A stretch of 44,697 nucleotides of DNA from Lysobacterales bacterium (GCA_015655355.1 JAATFG010000129.1:1-44697), one strand, 5' to 3'. Shown: positions 32,593 through 41,365, counted from the stretch's first letter. Notes: generated from the letters alone by a model not told the origin. Numbers and translations: made by a program.

Positions 32593-33867
32593 ATGTCGTC
32601 CCCACTGCCGCCACTGCCCATCGCCACCCGTTCGCGCCTGTCCGAAGTGCGCTACGAAATCCGCGGCGAACTGGCGCGCAAGGCGCGCGAACTGGAAGCG
32701 CAGGGGCACAAGCTGATCAAGCTCAACATCGGCAATCCGGGCAATTTCGGTTTCCGTGCGCCGGAGCATCTGCAGCACGCCATCGCCGACGACATGGATC
32801 GCACCGATCCGTACACGCACCAGCAAGGCCTGCCCGCCGCGCGCGAAGCGATCGCCGCGTACTACGCGCGCCGCAACACGCCGGATGCCAGCGCCGAGCG
32901 CGTCTTCATCGGCAACGGCGTCAGCGAACTGATCGACCTGTCGCTGCGCGCGCTGCTCAACCCGGGCGACGAGGTGCTGATTCCCTCGCCCGACTACCCG
33001 CTGTGGTCGGCCGCGACGATCCTCAACGACGGCCGCCCGGTGTATTACTCGTGCGACCCGGACAACGGTTTCCTGCCCGACCCGGCGCAGATCGAGGCGC
33101 GCATTTCCTATCGCACCCGCGCGATCGTGCTGATCAACCCGAACAACCCGACCGGCGCGGTGTATCCGCGCGAGTTGCTCGCACGCATCGTCGCCATCGC
33201 CGCGCGCCATCGCCTGCTGCTGATGGTCGATGAAATCTACGACCAGATTTTGTATGACGGCGCGAAGTTCGAGCCGCTCGCGCCCATCGCCGGCGAGGTG
33301 CCGTGCCTTACTTTCAGCGGCCTGTCGAAGGTGCATCGCGCCTGCGGCTGGCGCGTCGGCTGGGCGATGCTGAGCGGCGACATGGCATTGGTCGGCGACT
33401 TCCACCACGCGATGGACCTGCTCGGCGCGTTGCGCCTGTGCGCCAACGTGCCGGGCCAGTACGCGATCGACGCGGCGGTCAACGGCCCGGACACCATCAC
33501 CGAGTTGTGCACGCCCGGCGGCCGCCTGTACGAAACCCGGCGCGCGGTGATCGAAGCCTGCGCCAGGAGCGAGCACCTCGAACTGGTGAAGCCCGCCGGC
33601 GCGCTGTACGCATTCCCGGCGGTGGTCGGCGCCGCGGCCAAGGCCTTCGACGATTACCGCTTCGCCGAAGAACTGATGGAAACCGAAGGCGTGCTGATCA
33701 CGCCCGGCAGCAGCTTCAACGTGCCGTACCGCAACCACTTCCGCGTGACCCTGTTGCCGCAGGCGGAGGTGATGCGCGAAGTGTTCGCGCGCATCGACCG
33801 CGCGCTGTCGCGCCATGCCGAGGAAGCGAACAAGGTCGTGCAGCTGAAATCGAAGACGGCGGCGTGA
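32593..33867 (+). CDS. alaA: PLP-dependent alanine aminotransferase AlaA
   Basis: This 424-residue class I aminotransferase shows clear similarity to E. coli AlaA (YfbQ), which makes alanine from pyruvate and glutamate. The PLP lysine is Lys246 in FSGLSKVHRACG, with Asp213 in MVDEIYDQILYDG and INPNNPTGAVYP at 181-192. The N-terminal KLIKLNIGNPGNFGF, the motif FIGNGVSELIDL and PSPDYPLW are hallmarks of this subgroup. The window shows no operon partner other than the SGNH gene 40 bases downstream on the same strand. Confidence 0.92.
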   Translation: MSSPLPPLPIATRSRLSEVRYEIRGELARKARELEAQGHKLIKLNIGNPGNFGFRAPEHLQHAIADDMDRTDPYTHQQGLPAAREAIAAYYARRNTPDASAERVFIGNGVSELIDLSLRALLNPGDEVLIPSPDYPLWSAATILNDGRPVYYSCDPDNGFLPDPAQIEARISYRTRAIVLINPNNPTGAVYPRELLARIVAIAARHRLLLMVDEIYDQILYDGAKFEPLAPIAGEVPCLTFSGLSKVHRACGWRVGWAMLSGDMALVGDFHHAMDLLGALRLCANVPGQYAIDAAVNGPDTITELCTPGGRLYETRRAVIEACARSEHLELVKPAGALYAFPAVVGAAAKAFDDYRFAEELMETEGVLITPGSSFNVPYRNHFRVTLLPQAEVMREVFARIDRALSRHAEEANKVVQLKSKTAA

Positions 33868-33907
33868 CCGGGTCGCGGCAGGAATGCCGCTGCTGCAAGG
33901 CGGAACG

Positions 33908-34519
33908 ATGGCTGCGCTGACCTATCTCGCCCTCGGCGATTCCTACACCATCGGCGAAGGCATCGACGAAAACGGACGCTGGCCGGTGCAACTCGCGCAG
34001 GCATTGCGCGATGAAGCCATCGATGTCGCGCCGCCGCGCATCATCGCCAAAACCGGCTGGACCACCGACGAACTTGCCGCCGCGATCGATGCCGTCGAAC
34101 CGCTCGGCGAATTCGATTTCGTCACCCTGCTGATCGGCGTCAACAACCAGTATCGCGGCCGTGCGCTGGGCGAATACCGCACGCAGTTCGCCGCGCTGCT
34201 CGAACGCGCGATCGGCTTCGCGCGCGGCAATGCCGGGCGCGTGCTCGTGCTGTCGATTCCCGACTGGGGCGTCACCCCGTTCGCCATCGCCCAGCAGCGC
34301 GACGCGACCCGAATCGCGCGCGAACTCGATGCCTTCAATGCCGCCGCACGCGAAACCTGCACGACGCGCGACGTCGCCTTCGTCGACATCGCCCCGGCCA
34401 GCCGCGCGCGCGGCGGCGAGGTCGACATGCTGGCCGACGACGGCCTGCATCCCTCCGCGGCGATGTACGCGCTGTGGACGCACGCCGCCCTGCCCGCCGC
34501 GAAGGCCGCGCTGGCCTGA
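33908..34519 (+). CDS. SGNH/GDSL-family hydrolase
   Basis: This is a 203-residue esterase/lipase-like protein with the SGNH block I motif ALGDSYTIGEG (Ser12), block III GVNNQ and block V DDGLHPS with the catalytic Asp and His. No signal peptide is evident, so it is cytoplasmic or its export signal is unusual. The ATG at 33908 follows AAGGCGGA and starts directly at the fold; an ATG eight codons earlier (33884) is less likely. The natural substrate is unknown. It follows alaA closely and precedes the glutaredoxin-fusion gene by 84 bases. Confidence 0.88.
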   Translation: MAALTYLALGDSYTIGEGIDENGRWPVQLAQALRDEAIDVAPPRIIAKTGWTTDELAAAIDAVEPLGEFDFVTLLIGVNNQYRGRALGEYRTQFAALLERAIGFARGNAGRVLVLSIPDWGVTPFAIAQQRDATRIARELDAFNAAARETCTTRDVAFVDIAPASRARGGEVDMLADDGLHPSAAMYALWTHAALPAAKAALA

Positions 34520-34603
34520 CCCGGGCTGGAAAAGCTGCGTTCCGCCCGCATGTCCATGGACACGCGTAAACTGCACGCCTCACGAAACATCCGGAAATCC
34601 GCC

Positions 34604-35533
34604 ATGTCCGCCCTCGACCCTGCCCTGCGCTCGCGCATCGAAACCCTCCTGCAAAGCAACCGCGTCGTGCTGTTCATGAAGGGCCTGCCGGACATGCCGC
34701 AGTGCGGGTTTTCGGCCAAGGCCGTCGGCAGCCTGAACGCGCTCGGCGCCGACTTCCACGCGGTCAACGTGCTCGCCGACGCGGACATCCGCGAAGGCAT
34801 CAAGCTCTACGGCGACTGGCCGACGATCCCGCAGCTGTACGTCGACGGCGAACTGGTCGGCGGCAGCGACATCATCGTGCAGATGGCCAACAGCGGCGAG
34901 TTGTCGCAACTGCTCGATCTCGCCCCGGTCGACCGCACCCCGCCGGCCATCACGATTGCGCCGGCCGCGGCCGAGATGCTGGTCGATGCGCTGGAAGACG
35001 CCGGCCCCGGCGCGGCGCTGGTGCTGTCGATCGATGCCCGGTTCCAGCCGCAGTTCCAGTTTGGCGCCTACGACGCCGATGCGATCGCCGCCGAATCCGG
35101 CGGCGTGCGCGTGCAGTTCGACCCGGCCAGCGCGCGCCGCGCCGACGGCGCGACGATCGAATGGATCGACGACATCCGCGGCAAGGGCCTGGCGATCAAC
35201 ATCCCCGGCGCGCCGAAGCCGGTGCAGCAGGTTTCACCGGCCGACGCGGCGGCGAAGATCGCCGCCGGCGAACTGCTGCTGGTCGACGTGCGCCCGCCGG
35301 AAGAACGCGCGCTGGCGCAGCTGACGCTGCCGTTCAAGACCCTCGACGACGGCCAGGCCGAATTGCTGGCGCTGCCGAAGGACACCGCGCTGGCGTTCCT
35401 GTGCCACCACGGCGGCCGCAGCCAGGCCGCGGCCGACGCCTTCCTCGCCCACGGCTTCGGCAACGTCGCCAACATCGTCGGCGGCATCGACGCGTGGGCG
35501 CAGCAGGTCGATCCGTCGGTTCCGCGCTACTGA
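34604..35533 (+). CDS. grxD: Monothiol glutaredoxin (Grx4 type) with degenerate A-type and rhodanese domains
   Basis: This 309-residue three-domain protein has an N-terminal monothiol glutaredoxin (about 1-105) with the CGFS active site (Cys34) in PQCGFSAKAVG and the WPTIPQLYV/GGSDI elements that bind glutathione and an iron-sulfur cluster. The middle region (about 112-205) looks like an IscA/HesB-type A-domain (RFQPQFQFGAYDAD, DDIRGKGLAINIPGAP) but has lost the A-type cysteines. The C-terminal rhodanese-like domain (about 207-305) carries a cysteine in FLCHHGGRSQ (Cys267). It probably works in iron-sulfur trafficking or sulfur relay. The three-domain build is one I associate with Xanthomonadales. 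Start ATG at 34604. Confidence 0.9.
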   Translation: MSALDPALRSRIETLLQSNRVVLFMKGLPDMPQCGFSAKAVGSLNALGADFHAVNVLADADIREGIKLYGDWPTIPQLYVDGELVGGSDIIVQMANSGELSQLLDLAPVDRTPPAITIAPAAAEMLVDALEDAGPGAALVLSIDARFQPQFQFGAYDADAIAAESGGVRVQFDPASARRADGATIEWIDDIRGKGLAINIPGAPKPVQQVSPADAAAKIAAGELLLVDVRPPEERALAQLTLPFKTLDDGQAELLALPKDTALAFLCHHGGRSQAAADAFLAHGFGNVANIVGGIDAWAQQVDPSVPRY

Positions 35534-35536
35534 GCC

Positions 35537-35560
35537 GACGGGCGGAACGGCGCCGCCGTC
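35537..35560 (+). terminator. Hairpin after the glutaredoxin-fusion gene
   Basis: GACGG-CGG (35537-35545, one bulged G) pairs with CCGCCGTC (35553-35560) around a 7-base loop, an 8-base-pair GC stem immediately after the stop codon. It is followed by CATCACACTTTGG with only a short T stretch, so it is a weak intrinsic terminator before the degV promoter region. Confidence 0.45.
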
Positions 35561-35646
35561 CATCACACTTTGGTTCCATACGGCAGCGTGTCCAATCGGG
35601 CCTCTGATACGGTAACTTCCGCTTTCCTCAGGGGAGTAACCGGAAC

Positions 35647-36594
35647 ATGCGCATCGGGATAGTCGTCGATTCGTGCTGCGACCTGCCGCAGGACTACATC
35701 GAGAAACACAACATCGTGATCCTGCCGATCACGGTCCGCATCGGCGACGCGATCCTCGCCGACCATCGCAACGAGCAGGCGACGCTGGAGTTCCTGCATG
35801 CGCACGTGGCCGAGCGCGGCCACGAGGCCGAGTCGATCCCGTTCACGGTCGAGCAGATCCGCGACCTGTTCCTGAGCAAGCTGGTCATCGACTACGACCA
35901 CGTGGTGTGCATGACCATCCTCAAGTCGCGCAGCCCGATCTACGACAACGCCACGCAGGCCAGCTTCGCGATCCTCAACGACTACAAGCCGATCCGTGCC
36001 CAGGCCGGCCACACCACGCCGTTCGCGCTGCGCGTGATCGACACCCAGACCATGTTCGCCGGCCAGGCGATCTGCGCGGTCGAAGCGGTGCGCCTGCGCG
36101 ACGAGAACGCCAACGTCGCGGCGATGCGCATGCGCCTGGAACAGCTGGCCGAAAACAGCTACATGTACGGCCTGCCGCGCGACCTGTACTACCTGCGTAC
36201 CCGCGCCCGCAGCAAGGGCGACCGCAGCGTCGGCTGGATGAGCGCCACCCTCGGCAGCGCGCTGGACATCAAGCCGGTGCTGCGCGCCTGGCACGGCGTG
36301 ACCGAGCCGGCGGCGAAGGTCAAGGGCTTCGAGGCCGGCGCGGAAAAGCTGTTCGAGTTCACCGCGCAGAAAGTGCGCGACGGCAAGCTGCTGACCCCGA
36401 CCGTGGCATTGAGCTACGGCGGCGAGCTGGAGGAAATGCGCGCGCTGCCCGGCTACGGGCGCCTGCTCGAGACCTGCGCGGCGCACAACGTCGAAGTGTT
36501 CGAGAGCGTGCAGAGCCTGACCGCGATGGTCAACGTCGGCAAGGGCGGCTTGTGCGTCGGCTTCGCCGCCGAGCCGCACGAACTCAAGCTGTGA
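35647..36594 (+). CDS. DegV-family fatty-acid-binding protein
   Basis: This 315-residue protein of the DegV family binds a fatty-acid chain and in Gram-positives supports fatty-acid phosphorylation (FakB). It has the family start MRIGIVVDSCCDLPQDYIEKHNIVILPITVRIGD. In the middle is HVVCMTILKSRSPIYDNA, the TILKSRS-type stretch that aligns with the FakB lipid-binding region. DTQTMFAGQA and the C-terminal VGKGGLCVGF follow. Its exact function in proteobacteria is unclear. It is preceded by GGGGAGTAACCGGAAC and converges on gshA with 30 bases between stop codons. Confidence 0.9.
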   Translation: MRIGIVVDSCCDLPQDYIEKHNIVILPITVRIGDAILADHRNEQATLEFLHAHVAERGHEAESIPFTVEQIRDLFLSKLVIDYDHVVCMTILKSRSPIYDNATQASFAILNDYKPIRAQAGHTTPFALRVIDTQTMFAGQAICAVEAVRLRDENANVAAMRMRLEQLAENSYMYGLPRDLYYLRTRARSKGDRSVGWMSATLGSALDIKPVLRAWHGVTEPAAKVKGFEAGAEKLFEFTAQKVRDGKLLTPTVALSYGGELEEMRALPGYGRLLETCAAHNVEVFESVQSLTAMVNVGKGGLCVGFAAEPHELKL

Positions 36595-36624
36595 ACGCGA
36601 TCGATACGCCGGCGCCGTTGCGCA

Positions 36625-37986
36625 TCAATAGGCGTATTCGGCGAACACGCGGTCGATGTCGCCGCGCCACGGCCCGTTGAACCTGTCGAGCTTTTCCTGC
36701 GCGGCGGTGATGCCGGATTCGGCGATGCGCCGCAGCGGTTCGAGGTAAACGCTTTCGTCCGCGCCGCCTTCGATGCGTGCGCGGCGACGCAGGCCTTCGG
36801 CGGAAATCTTCACGGCCTGCAGCGCGAGCTCGCGCACCGTCGCGTGGCGGAACTTCAGTTGCAGCGCGTGCTCCGGCACGCCATCGCGCAGCGCGTGGCG
36901 TTCTTCGAGCGTGAAATCCTTGACCAGGTCCCACGCCGCATCCAGCGCGGTGGCGTCGTAGAGCAAACCGACCCAGAACGCCGGCAACGCGTTCAAGCGC
37001 GCCTCGCTGCCGGAATCGGCGCCGCGCATTTCCAGGTATTTCTTCAGGCGCACTTCGGGGAAGGCGGTGGTGAGGTGGTCGGCCCAGTCCTGCAGCGTCG
37101 GCAGCGCGCCCGGCAGCACGTCGAGCCTGCCTTGCAGGAAATCGCGGAAGCTCTTGCCGCTGGCGTCGTGGTAGACGCCATCGCGGTAGGAGAAGTACAT
37201 CGGCACGTCGAGCATGTAATCGACGTAGCGCTCGTAACCGAAGCCGGCGTCGAACACGAAATCGAGCATGCCGGTGCGCTGCCTGTCGGTGTCGGTCCAG
37301 ATGTGCGAGCGATACGACTGGTAGCCGTTCGGCTTTCCTTCGGTGAACGGCGAATCGGCGAACAGCGCGGTGGCGATCGGCTGCAGCGCGAGCGAGACGC
37401 GGAACTTCTTCGCCATGTCCGCTTCGCTCGAATAATCGAGATTGACCTGCACGGTGCAGGTGCGGGTCATCATGTCCAGGCCGAGCGTGCCGACCTTGGG
37501 CATGTAATCGCGCATGATCTGGTAGCGGCCCTTCGGCATCCACGGCATTTCATCGCGCCGCCACTTCGGCTGGAAGCCGGTGCCGAGGAAGCCGAGGTCC
37601 AGTTCGCCGGCGACGGTTTTCACTTCGCGCAAATGCTGCGCGGTTTCGGCCGCGGTCTGGTGGACGTTTTCCAGTGCGGCGCCGGAGAGTTCGAATTGCC
37701 CGGCCGGTTCCAGCGTGACCGAGGCGCCGTCGCGCAGCAGCGCGATCAGCTTGCCCTTCTCTTCGACCGGCTCCCAGCCGAAACGCTGCAAGCCGTGCAG
37801 CAGCGCGCCGATGCCGCGCTCGCCTTCCCACGCCGGCGGACGCAGGTCGTCGCGGCGGAAGCCGAACTTCTCGTGCTCGGTGCCGATCCGCCACTGCGCC
37901 GCGGGCTTCTCGCCGGACGCAAGGTAATCGACCAGTTGCGTGCGCGAGGAGATCGTGGCGCTCGGGGCGTGGCTGGGGCTGGACAA
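36625..37986 (-). CDS. gshA: Glutamate-cysteine ligase, plant-type GshA
   Basis: This enzyme forms gamma-glutamylcysteine, the first step of glutathione synthesis, and is of the plant-like class found in alpha and some gamma proteobacteria. Recognisable parts are AAQWRIGTEHEKFGF, GASVTLEPAGQFELSG, MPKGRYQIMRDYMP, and the substrate/metal region FGYERYVDYMLDVPMYFSYRDG. The start is uncertain. The open frame runs to an ATG at 38076, but the first 30 residues of that reading are not homologous. A TTG at 37986 gives about 453 residues, the family size, with no strong ribosome-binding site. GTG at 38022 is another option. The glutaredoxin nearby depends on the glutathione made here. Confidence 0.88.
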   Translation of the reverse strand: MSSPSHAPSATISSRTQLVDYLASGEKPAAQWRIGTEHEKFGFRRDDLRPPAWEGERGIGALLHGLQRFGWEPVEEKGKLIALLRDGASVTLEPAGQFELSGAALENVHQTAAETAQHLREVKTVAGELDLGFLGTGFQPKWRRDEMPWMPKGRYQIMRDYMPKVGTLGLDMMTRTCTVQVNLDYSSEADMAKKFRVSLALQPIATALFADSPFTEGKPNGYQSYRSHIWTDTDRQRTGMLDFVFDAGFGYERYVDYMLDVPMYFSYRDGVYHDASGKSFRDFLQGRLDVLPGALPTLQDWADHLTTAFPEVRLKKYLEMRGADSGSEARLNALPAFWVGLLYDATALDAAWDLVKDFTLEERHALRDGVPEHALQLKFRHATVRELALQAVKISAEGLRRRARIEGGADESVYLEPLRRIAESGITAAQEKLDRFNGPWRGDIDRVFAEYAY

Positions 37987-38138
37987 GGGAATCCCGTGGT
38001 CGGCTCGAAAACAGTGCGCCACTATACCGGGCGAATGCGAATGCTTCAGCGTGCAAGGTGGCTTGCAGTTTTCCATACGAGGCCGGCGCGACCCATCCCG
38101 TAAACTGGCACGCCGCGCCGCATCGACGAAAGGACGCC

Positions 38139-38831
38139 ATGCCCCACGCCTACCATCACTACGGCCTCGAACACGCCGGCTGGCTGCGCGCCGCGGTGCT
38201 CGGCGCGAACGACGGCATCGTCTCGGTCGCCGGGCTGATCGTCGGCGTGGCCGCCAGCGGCGCGAACGCCACGGCGATCGTTACCGCCGGATTGGCCGGC
38301 CTCGTCGCCGGGGCGATGTCGATGGCCGCCGGCGAATACGTCTCGGTGCAATCGCAGGCCGACATGGAGCAGGCCAACCTGCGCCTGGAAAAACGCTCGC
38401 TGCGCGACAACCCGGCCTGGGAACTGCAGGAACTGACCGACATCTACGTCGAGCGCGGCCTCGCGCCGGAACTGGCCCGGCAAGTCGCCGAACAACTGCA
38501 TGCGCACGATGCGCTCAGCGCGCACATGCGCGACGAACTCGGCATCACCGAAGCCCTGCGCGCCCGCCCGCTGCAAGCGGCGGCGGCCTCGGCGGCGGCG
38601 TTCGTCGCCGGCGCGCTGGTGCCGATCGCCGCCGCGTGGCTGGCGCCGGCGGCGCACGCGATGCTTGTCGTGGTGGTCGTCACCCTGCTCGGCCTGCTCG
38701 CCTCCGGCGCACTGGCCGCATCCACCGGCGGCGCGTCGCGACTGCGCGGCGCCTGCCGCGTGTTCTTCTGGGGCGCACTGGCGATGGCCGCCGCGCACCT
38801 GATCGGCGATCTGTTCGACGTGACGGTGTGA
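38139..38831 (+). CDS. VIT1/CCC1-family membrane protein, possible metal transporter
   Basis: This 230-residue protein of the VIT1/CCC1/nodulin-21 family has the N-terminal HAGWLRAAVLGANDGIVSVAGLIVGVAASG (first membrane helix and family signature) and GLVAGAMSMAAGEYVSVQSQAD, followed by a long charged segment (about 95-145) and two or three more hydrophobic segments (ASAAAFVAGALVPIAAAWL, MLVVVVVTLLGLLASGALA). Eukaryotic relatives move iron or manganese into vacuoles. Bacterial members are inferred metal or iron exporters. The ATG at 38139 has AGGA upstream. It diverges from gshA and converges on engB across a repeat element. Confidence 0.88.
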   Translation: MPHAYHHYGLEHAGWLRAAVLGANDGIVSVAGLIVGVAASGANATAIVTAGLAGLVAGAMSMAAGEYVSVQSQADMEQANLRLEKRSLRDNPAWELQELTDIYVERGLAPELARQVAEQLHAHDALSAHMRDELGITEALRARPLQAAAASAAAFVAGALVPIAAAWLAPAAHAMLVVVVVTLLGLLASGALAASTGGASRLRGACRVFFWGALAMAAAHLIGDLFDVTV

Positions 38832-38834
38832 GCT

Positions 38835-38949
38835 GTTCCCTCTCCCCTCGTGGGAGAGGGTGCCGCGAAGCGGCGGGAGAGGGGGCGCTCGCGAAGCGGG
38901 CGTGCTCTGCGCGAAACGCCGGCCCCTCTCCCACGAGGGGAGAGGGAAC
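38835..38949. repeat. REP-like composite palindromic element
   Basis: Two 26-base perfect inverted arms (38835-38860 and 38924-38949) flank a 63-base centre. Each arm is itself a hairpin: CCCTCTCCC / GGGAGAGGG around five bases (38838-38860; 38924-38946). The centre holds two GAA-loop hairpins: GCCGC-GAA-GCGGC (38862-38874) and an imperfect CGCTCGC-GAA-GCGGGCG. It lies between the stop codons of two convergent genes (VIT-family, engB). Elements of this kind with a BIME-like head-to-head layout are common intergenic repeats in Xanthomonadaceae; here it may also end transcription from both sides. Confidence 0.85.
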
Positions 38950-38952
38950 ATC

Positions 38953-39618
38953 TCAAAGGCTCAGCCAGTTCGCGACAATCGCGCGCGCTTCGTCAACGCC
39001 GAGTTTCGATTCGGACGAGAACGCCTGCGCGCCCACCGTGTCGCCGAAGCGCGCGAACAGTTCGTTTTTGACCTTGCGCAACGTGTCGGTCTGCTGGCCG
39101 CGGCCGAGCTTGTCGGCCTTGGTCAGGATCGCGTGCGCGGGAATGCCGCGCTGCACGGCGAACCCGAGCATCTGCAGGTCGTAGTCCTTGAGCGGATGGC
39201 GGATGTCCATCACCACCACCAGGCCGCACAGCGAATTCCGGGTCTGGAAATAGCCTTCGATGAATTCCTGCCAGTGCGCCAGCAGGTCCAGCGGCACCTT
39301 GGCGTAGCCGTAGCCGGGCAGGTCGACCAGCAGCTTTTCCGGCTTGATCTCGAAGTAGACCAGCTGCTGGGTGCGGCCGGGGGTCTTCGACACACGCGCC
39401 AGCGCGTTGTGCCCGACCAGCGCATTGAGCGCACTGGACTTGCCGGCATTGGAGCGGCCGGCGAAGGCGATCTCGGCGCCGACGTCGGGCGGCAACTGCG
39501 CGGCGGTGTGGGCCGAACGCAGGTAGTGCGCGGCATTCAGCGGATTCGACGCCGGCTTGGCGGCGGGCTTGGCCGCCACCGGGGGCTTGCCCGAAGGCGC
39601 GGGGGGGTTGGTTTTCAT
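38953..39618 (-). CDS. engB: Ribosome biogenesis GTP-binding protein EngB (YsxC/YihA)
   Basis: This 221-residue TrmE-Era-like GTPase is required for 50S assembly. An extra alanine/proline/lysine-rich leader (about 1-25) precedes the G domain: G1 AGRSNAGKSS (53-62), G2 TPGRTQQL, G3 DLPGYGYA, G4 TKADKL and a final SSESKLGVDE G5. The ATG at 39618 was chosen because the domain begins shortly after it and the frame open to 40506 runs antisense to cytochrome c4. It is divergent from cytochrome c4 with a 93-base gap, and its stop lies three bases from the REP-like element. Confidence 0.93.
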   Translation of the reverse strand: MKTNPPAPSGKPPVAAKPAAKPASNPLNAAHYLRSAHTAAQLPPDVGAEIAFAGRSNAGKSSALNALVGHNALARVSKTPGRTQQLVYFEIKPEKLLVDLPGYGYAKVPLDLLAHWQEFIEGYFQTRNSLCGLVVVMDIRHPLKDYDLQMLGFAVQRGIPAHAILTKADKLGRGQQTDTLRKVKNELFARFGDTVGAQAFSSESKLGVDEARAIVANWLSL

Positions 39619-39711
39619 GCGCCCAGTTTCCCACGCCTTTCGGCGGATTGACCGGTTTCCACCACCATGCCGATAATCCGGACATTGAGGGGAAGCCCGC
39701 TGGAGTCTTGC

Positions 39712-40494
39712 ATGCGTCACGCACGTGCCTGGGGATTCGCAGGATTGACCGCCGCGCTGGTGGCCGCCGTGGCCGTCGCGCAGACCACTGCTCCCGCCAC
39801 ATCCGTACAGCCGCTGCCGGACAATCCGCCGGTGAAGGTCGCCTCGCTCGAAGTGGACTGGAGCAAGACCCACTGGGGCGACGCCAAGGCCGGCCAGGCC
39901 AAGGCCGGCGTGTGCGCGGCCTGCCACGGTGCCGACGGCAATCCGGCCGTGCCCATGTACCCGCGCCTGGCCGGGCAGAGCGAGCGCTACATCGCCCAGC
40001 AGGTCGCGCTGATCGCCAACGGCCAGCGCAACAGCGGCGCGGTCGCGGCGATGGTGCCGTTCGTGCGCGACCTCAGCCCGCAGGACATGCGCGACATCGG
40101 TGCCTACTTCGCCACCCAGAAAGGCGGCGCGGGGCTGGCCGACGACAGCGTGATCGGCGATGGCCCGTACAAGGGCCTGAAATTCTACGAGGCCGGGCAG
40201 AAGCTCTACCGCGGCGGCGACGCGGCGCGCGGCATTCCCGCGTGCATGGCCTGCCACGGCCCGGACGGCGCCGGCAACCCGGGCGCGGCGTATCCGCGCA
40301 TCGGCGGCCAGCACCAGGAATACCTGAGCGCGCGTCTGACTGCTTACCAGGCCGGCGGCCCGGGCAAGACCGACCCGCAGGCGCAGACCATGGAACAGAT
40401 CGCGCATGCGCTGACGCCGGAGGAAATCACCGCGCTGTCGACCTACCTGCAAGGCCTGCACGACCACGTCGACGACGTCGCCAGCGCGAAATAG
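39712..40494 (+). CDS. Diheme cytochrome c4
   Basis: This is a 260-residue periplasmic diheme protein. A signal peptide (AWGFAGLTAALVAAVAVA, cleavage about 23) is followed by two cytochrome c domains. The haem sites are Cys68-x2-Cys71-His72 (CAACHG) and Cys178-x2-Cys181-His182 (CMACHG). Probable axial methionines are in VPMYPRLAGQ or MVPFVRDL and in the second domain near TMEQIAHAL. Cytochrome c4 carries electrons in respiratory chains to terminal oxidases. The ATG at 39712 has TGGAG six bases upstream. It is followed by a strong terminator and then dsbA. Confidence 0.93.
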   Translation: MRHARAWGFAGLTAALVAAVAVAQTTAPATSVQPLPDNPPVKVASLEVDWSKTHWGDAKAGQAKAGVCAACHGADGNPAVPMYPRLAGQSERYIAQQVALIANGQRNSGAVAAMVPFVRDLSPQDMRDIGAYFATQKGGAGLADDSVIGDGPYKGLKFYEAGQKLYRGGDAARGIPACMACHGPDGAGNPGAAYPRIGGQHQEYLSARLTAYQAGGPGKTDPQAQTMEQIAHALTPEEITALSTYLQGLHDHVDDVASAK

Positions 40495-40518
40495 CCCAAA
40501 CCTCACTTTCCAGCCAAG

Positions 40519-40554
40519 CGCCGGCCCGTATCATGGGCCGGCGTTTTCGTTTCT
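40519..40554 (+). terminator. Rho-independent terminator after cytochrome c4
   Basis: CGCCGGCCC (40519-40527) and GGGCCGGCG (40535-40543) make a perfect 9-base-pair stem with a 7-base loop, followed directly by TTTTCGTTTCT. It ends the cytochrome transcript 24 bases after its stop codon and separates it from dsbA. Confidence 0.88.
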
Positions 40555-40572
40555 GTCCCCACGGAGTTTTCG

Positions 40573-41238
40573 ATGAAGTCGCGTCTTTTCCGGCACTCGG
40601 CCGTCCTGCTCGCCCTCGCGTTGCCACTGCCTGCGTTCGCGGCCAATGCGGCCGCCGCCAATCCGATGCAGCCGGTCGTCGCCGGGCAGGATTACGAGGT
40701 GATCGACAATGGCCAGCCGTTCGCGCCGGCGGGCGGCAAGATCGAAGTGGCCGAGGTGTTCGGCTACGTCTGCATCCACTGCGCGCATTTCGAGCCGCAA
40801 TTCGAGGCATGGCAGGCGAAACAGGCGGCGGACGTGCGCGTGACCCCGGTGCCGGCGGTGTTCGGCGGCTACTGGATGCCCTACGCCCGCGCCTACTACG
40901 CGGCCGAGCAGTTGAACGTGCTCAAGGCCAGCCACGCCGAGGTGTTCAAGGCCCTGCATTTCAGCGGCGAACTGCCGTTGCAGAACGCCAGCGACAACGA
41001 GATCGCCAACTGGTACGCCAGGTACGGCGCCAACCCGGCGCAGTTCGTGCTGGCGATGAATTCGGATGCGACCAAGGCCAAGCTGCAGAAAGCCTTCGAC
41101 TGGGAACGCGCCACGCAGGTGGAGGGCACGCCGACGCTCATCGTCGATGGCAAATACCGCGTGCTCGGCAAGGACTTCGACGACGTGCTGCGCATCACCG
41201 ATGCATTGATCGCGAAGGAACGCGCCGCGAAGAAATGA
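40573..41238 (+). CDS. dsbA: Thiol:disulfide interchange protein DsbA
   Basis: This 221-residue periplasmic oxidoreductase has a signal peptide (SAVLLALALPLPAFA, cleavage at AFA|A, residue 23) and a thioredoxin fold with inserted helical domain. The active site is Cys67-Ile-His-Cys70 in GYVCIHCAHFEP, and the cis-proline is in VEGTPTLIV. It forms disulfides in exported proteins. It precedes a second DsbA-like gene by 127 bases, and the two share about the same domain layout (VIDNGQPFAP / EIPGGQPFAP). Confidence 0.93.
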   Translation: MKSRLFRHSAVLLALALPLPAFAANAAAANPMQPVVAGQDYEVIDNGQPFAPAGGKIEVAEVFGYVCIHCAHFEPQFEAWQAKQAADVRVTPVPAVFGGYWMPYARAYYAAEQLNVLKASHAEVFKALHFSGELPLQNASDNEIANWYARYGANPAQFVLAMNSDATKAKLQKAFDWERATQVEGTPTLIVDGKYRVLGKDFDDVLRITDALIAKERAAKK

Positions 41239-41365
41239 TCCGGCGACGGCAAAGCGGGAAACCTGACGCGATTCGCAACGCGCTGCGATCGGTGCGCGAA
41301 GCATGATGCAGTCTCTTGGCTTAGACTTCCGGCTCCCGCAAGCTTCGATCGCCCTGGAGTCGTCG

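Noticed and set aside
38835-38949. CRISPR array suggested by repeated CCCTCTCCC/GAGAGGG units
   Set aside because: There are only inverted, nested copies and no regular direct repeats with unique spacers. No cas gene is near. It fits a REP-like element.
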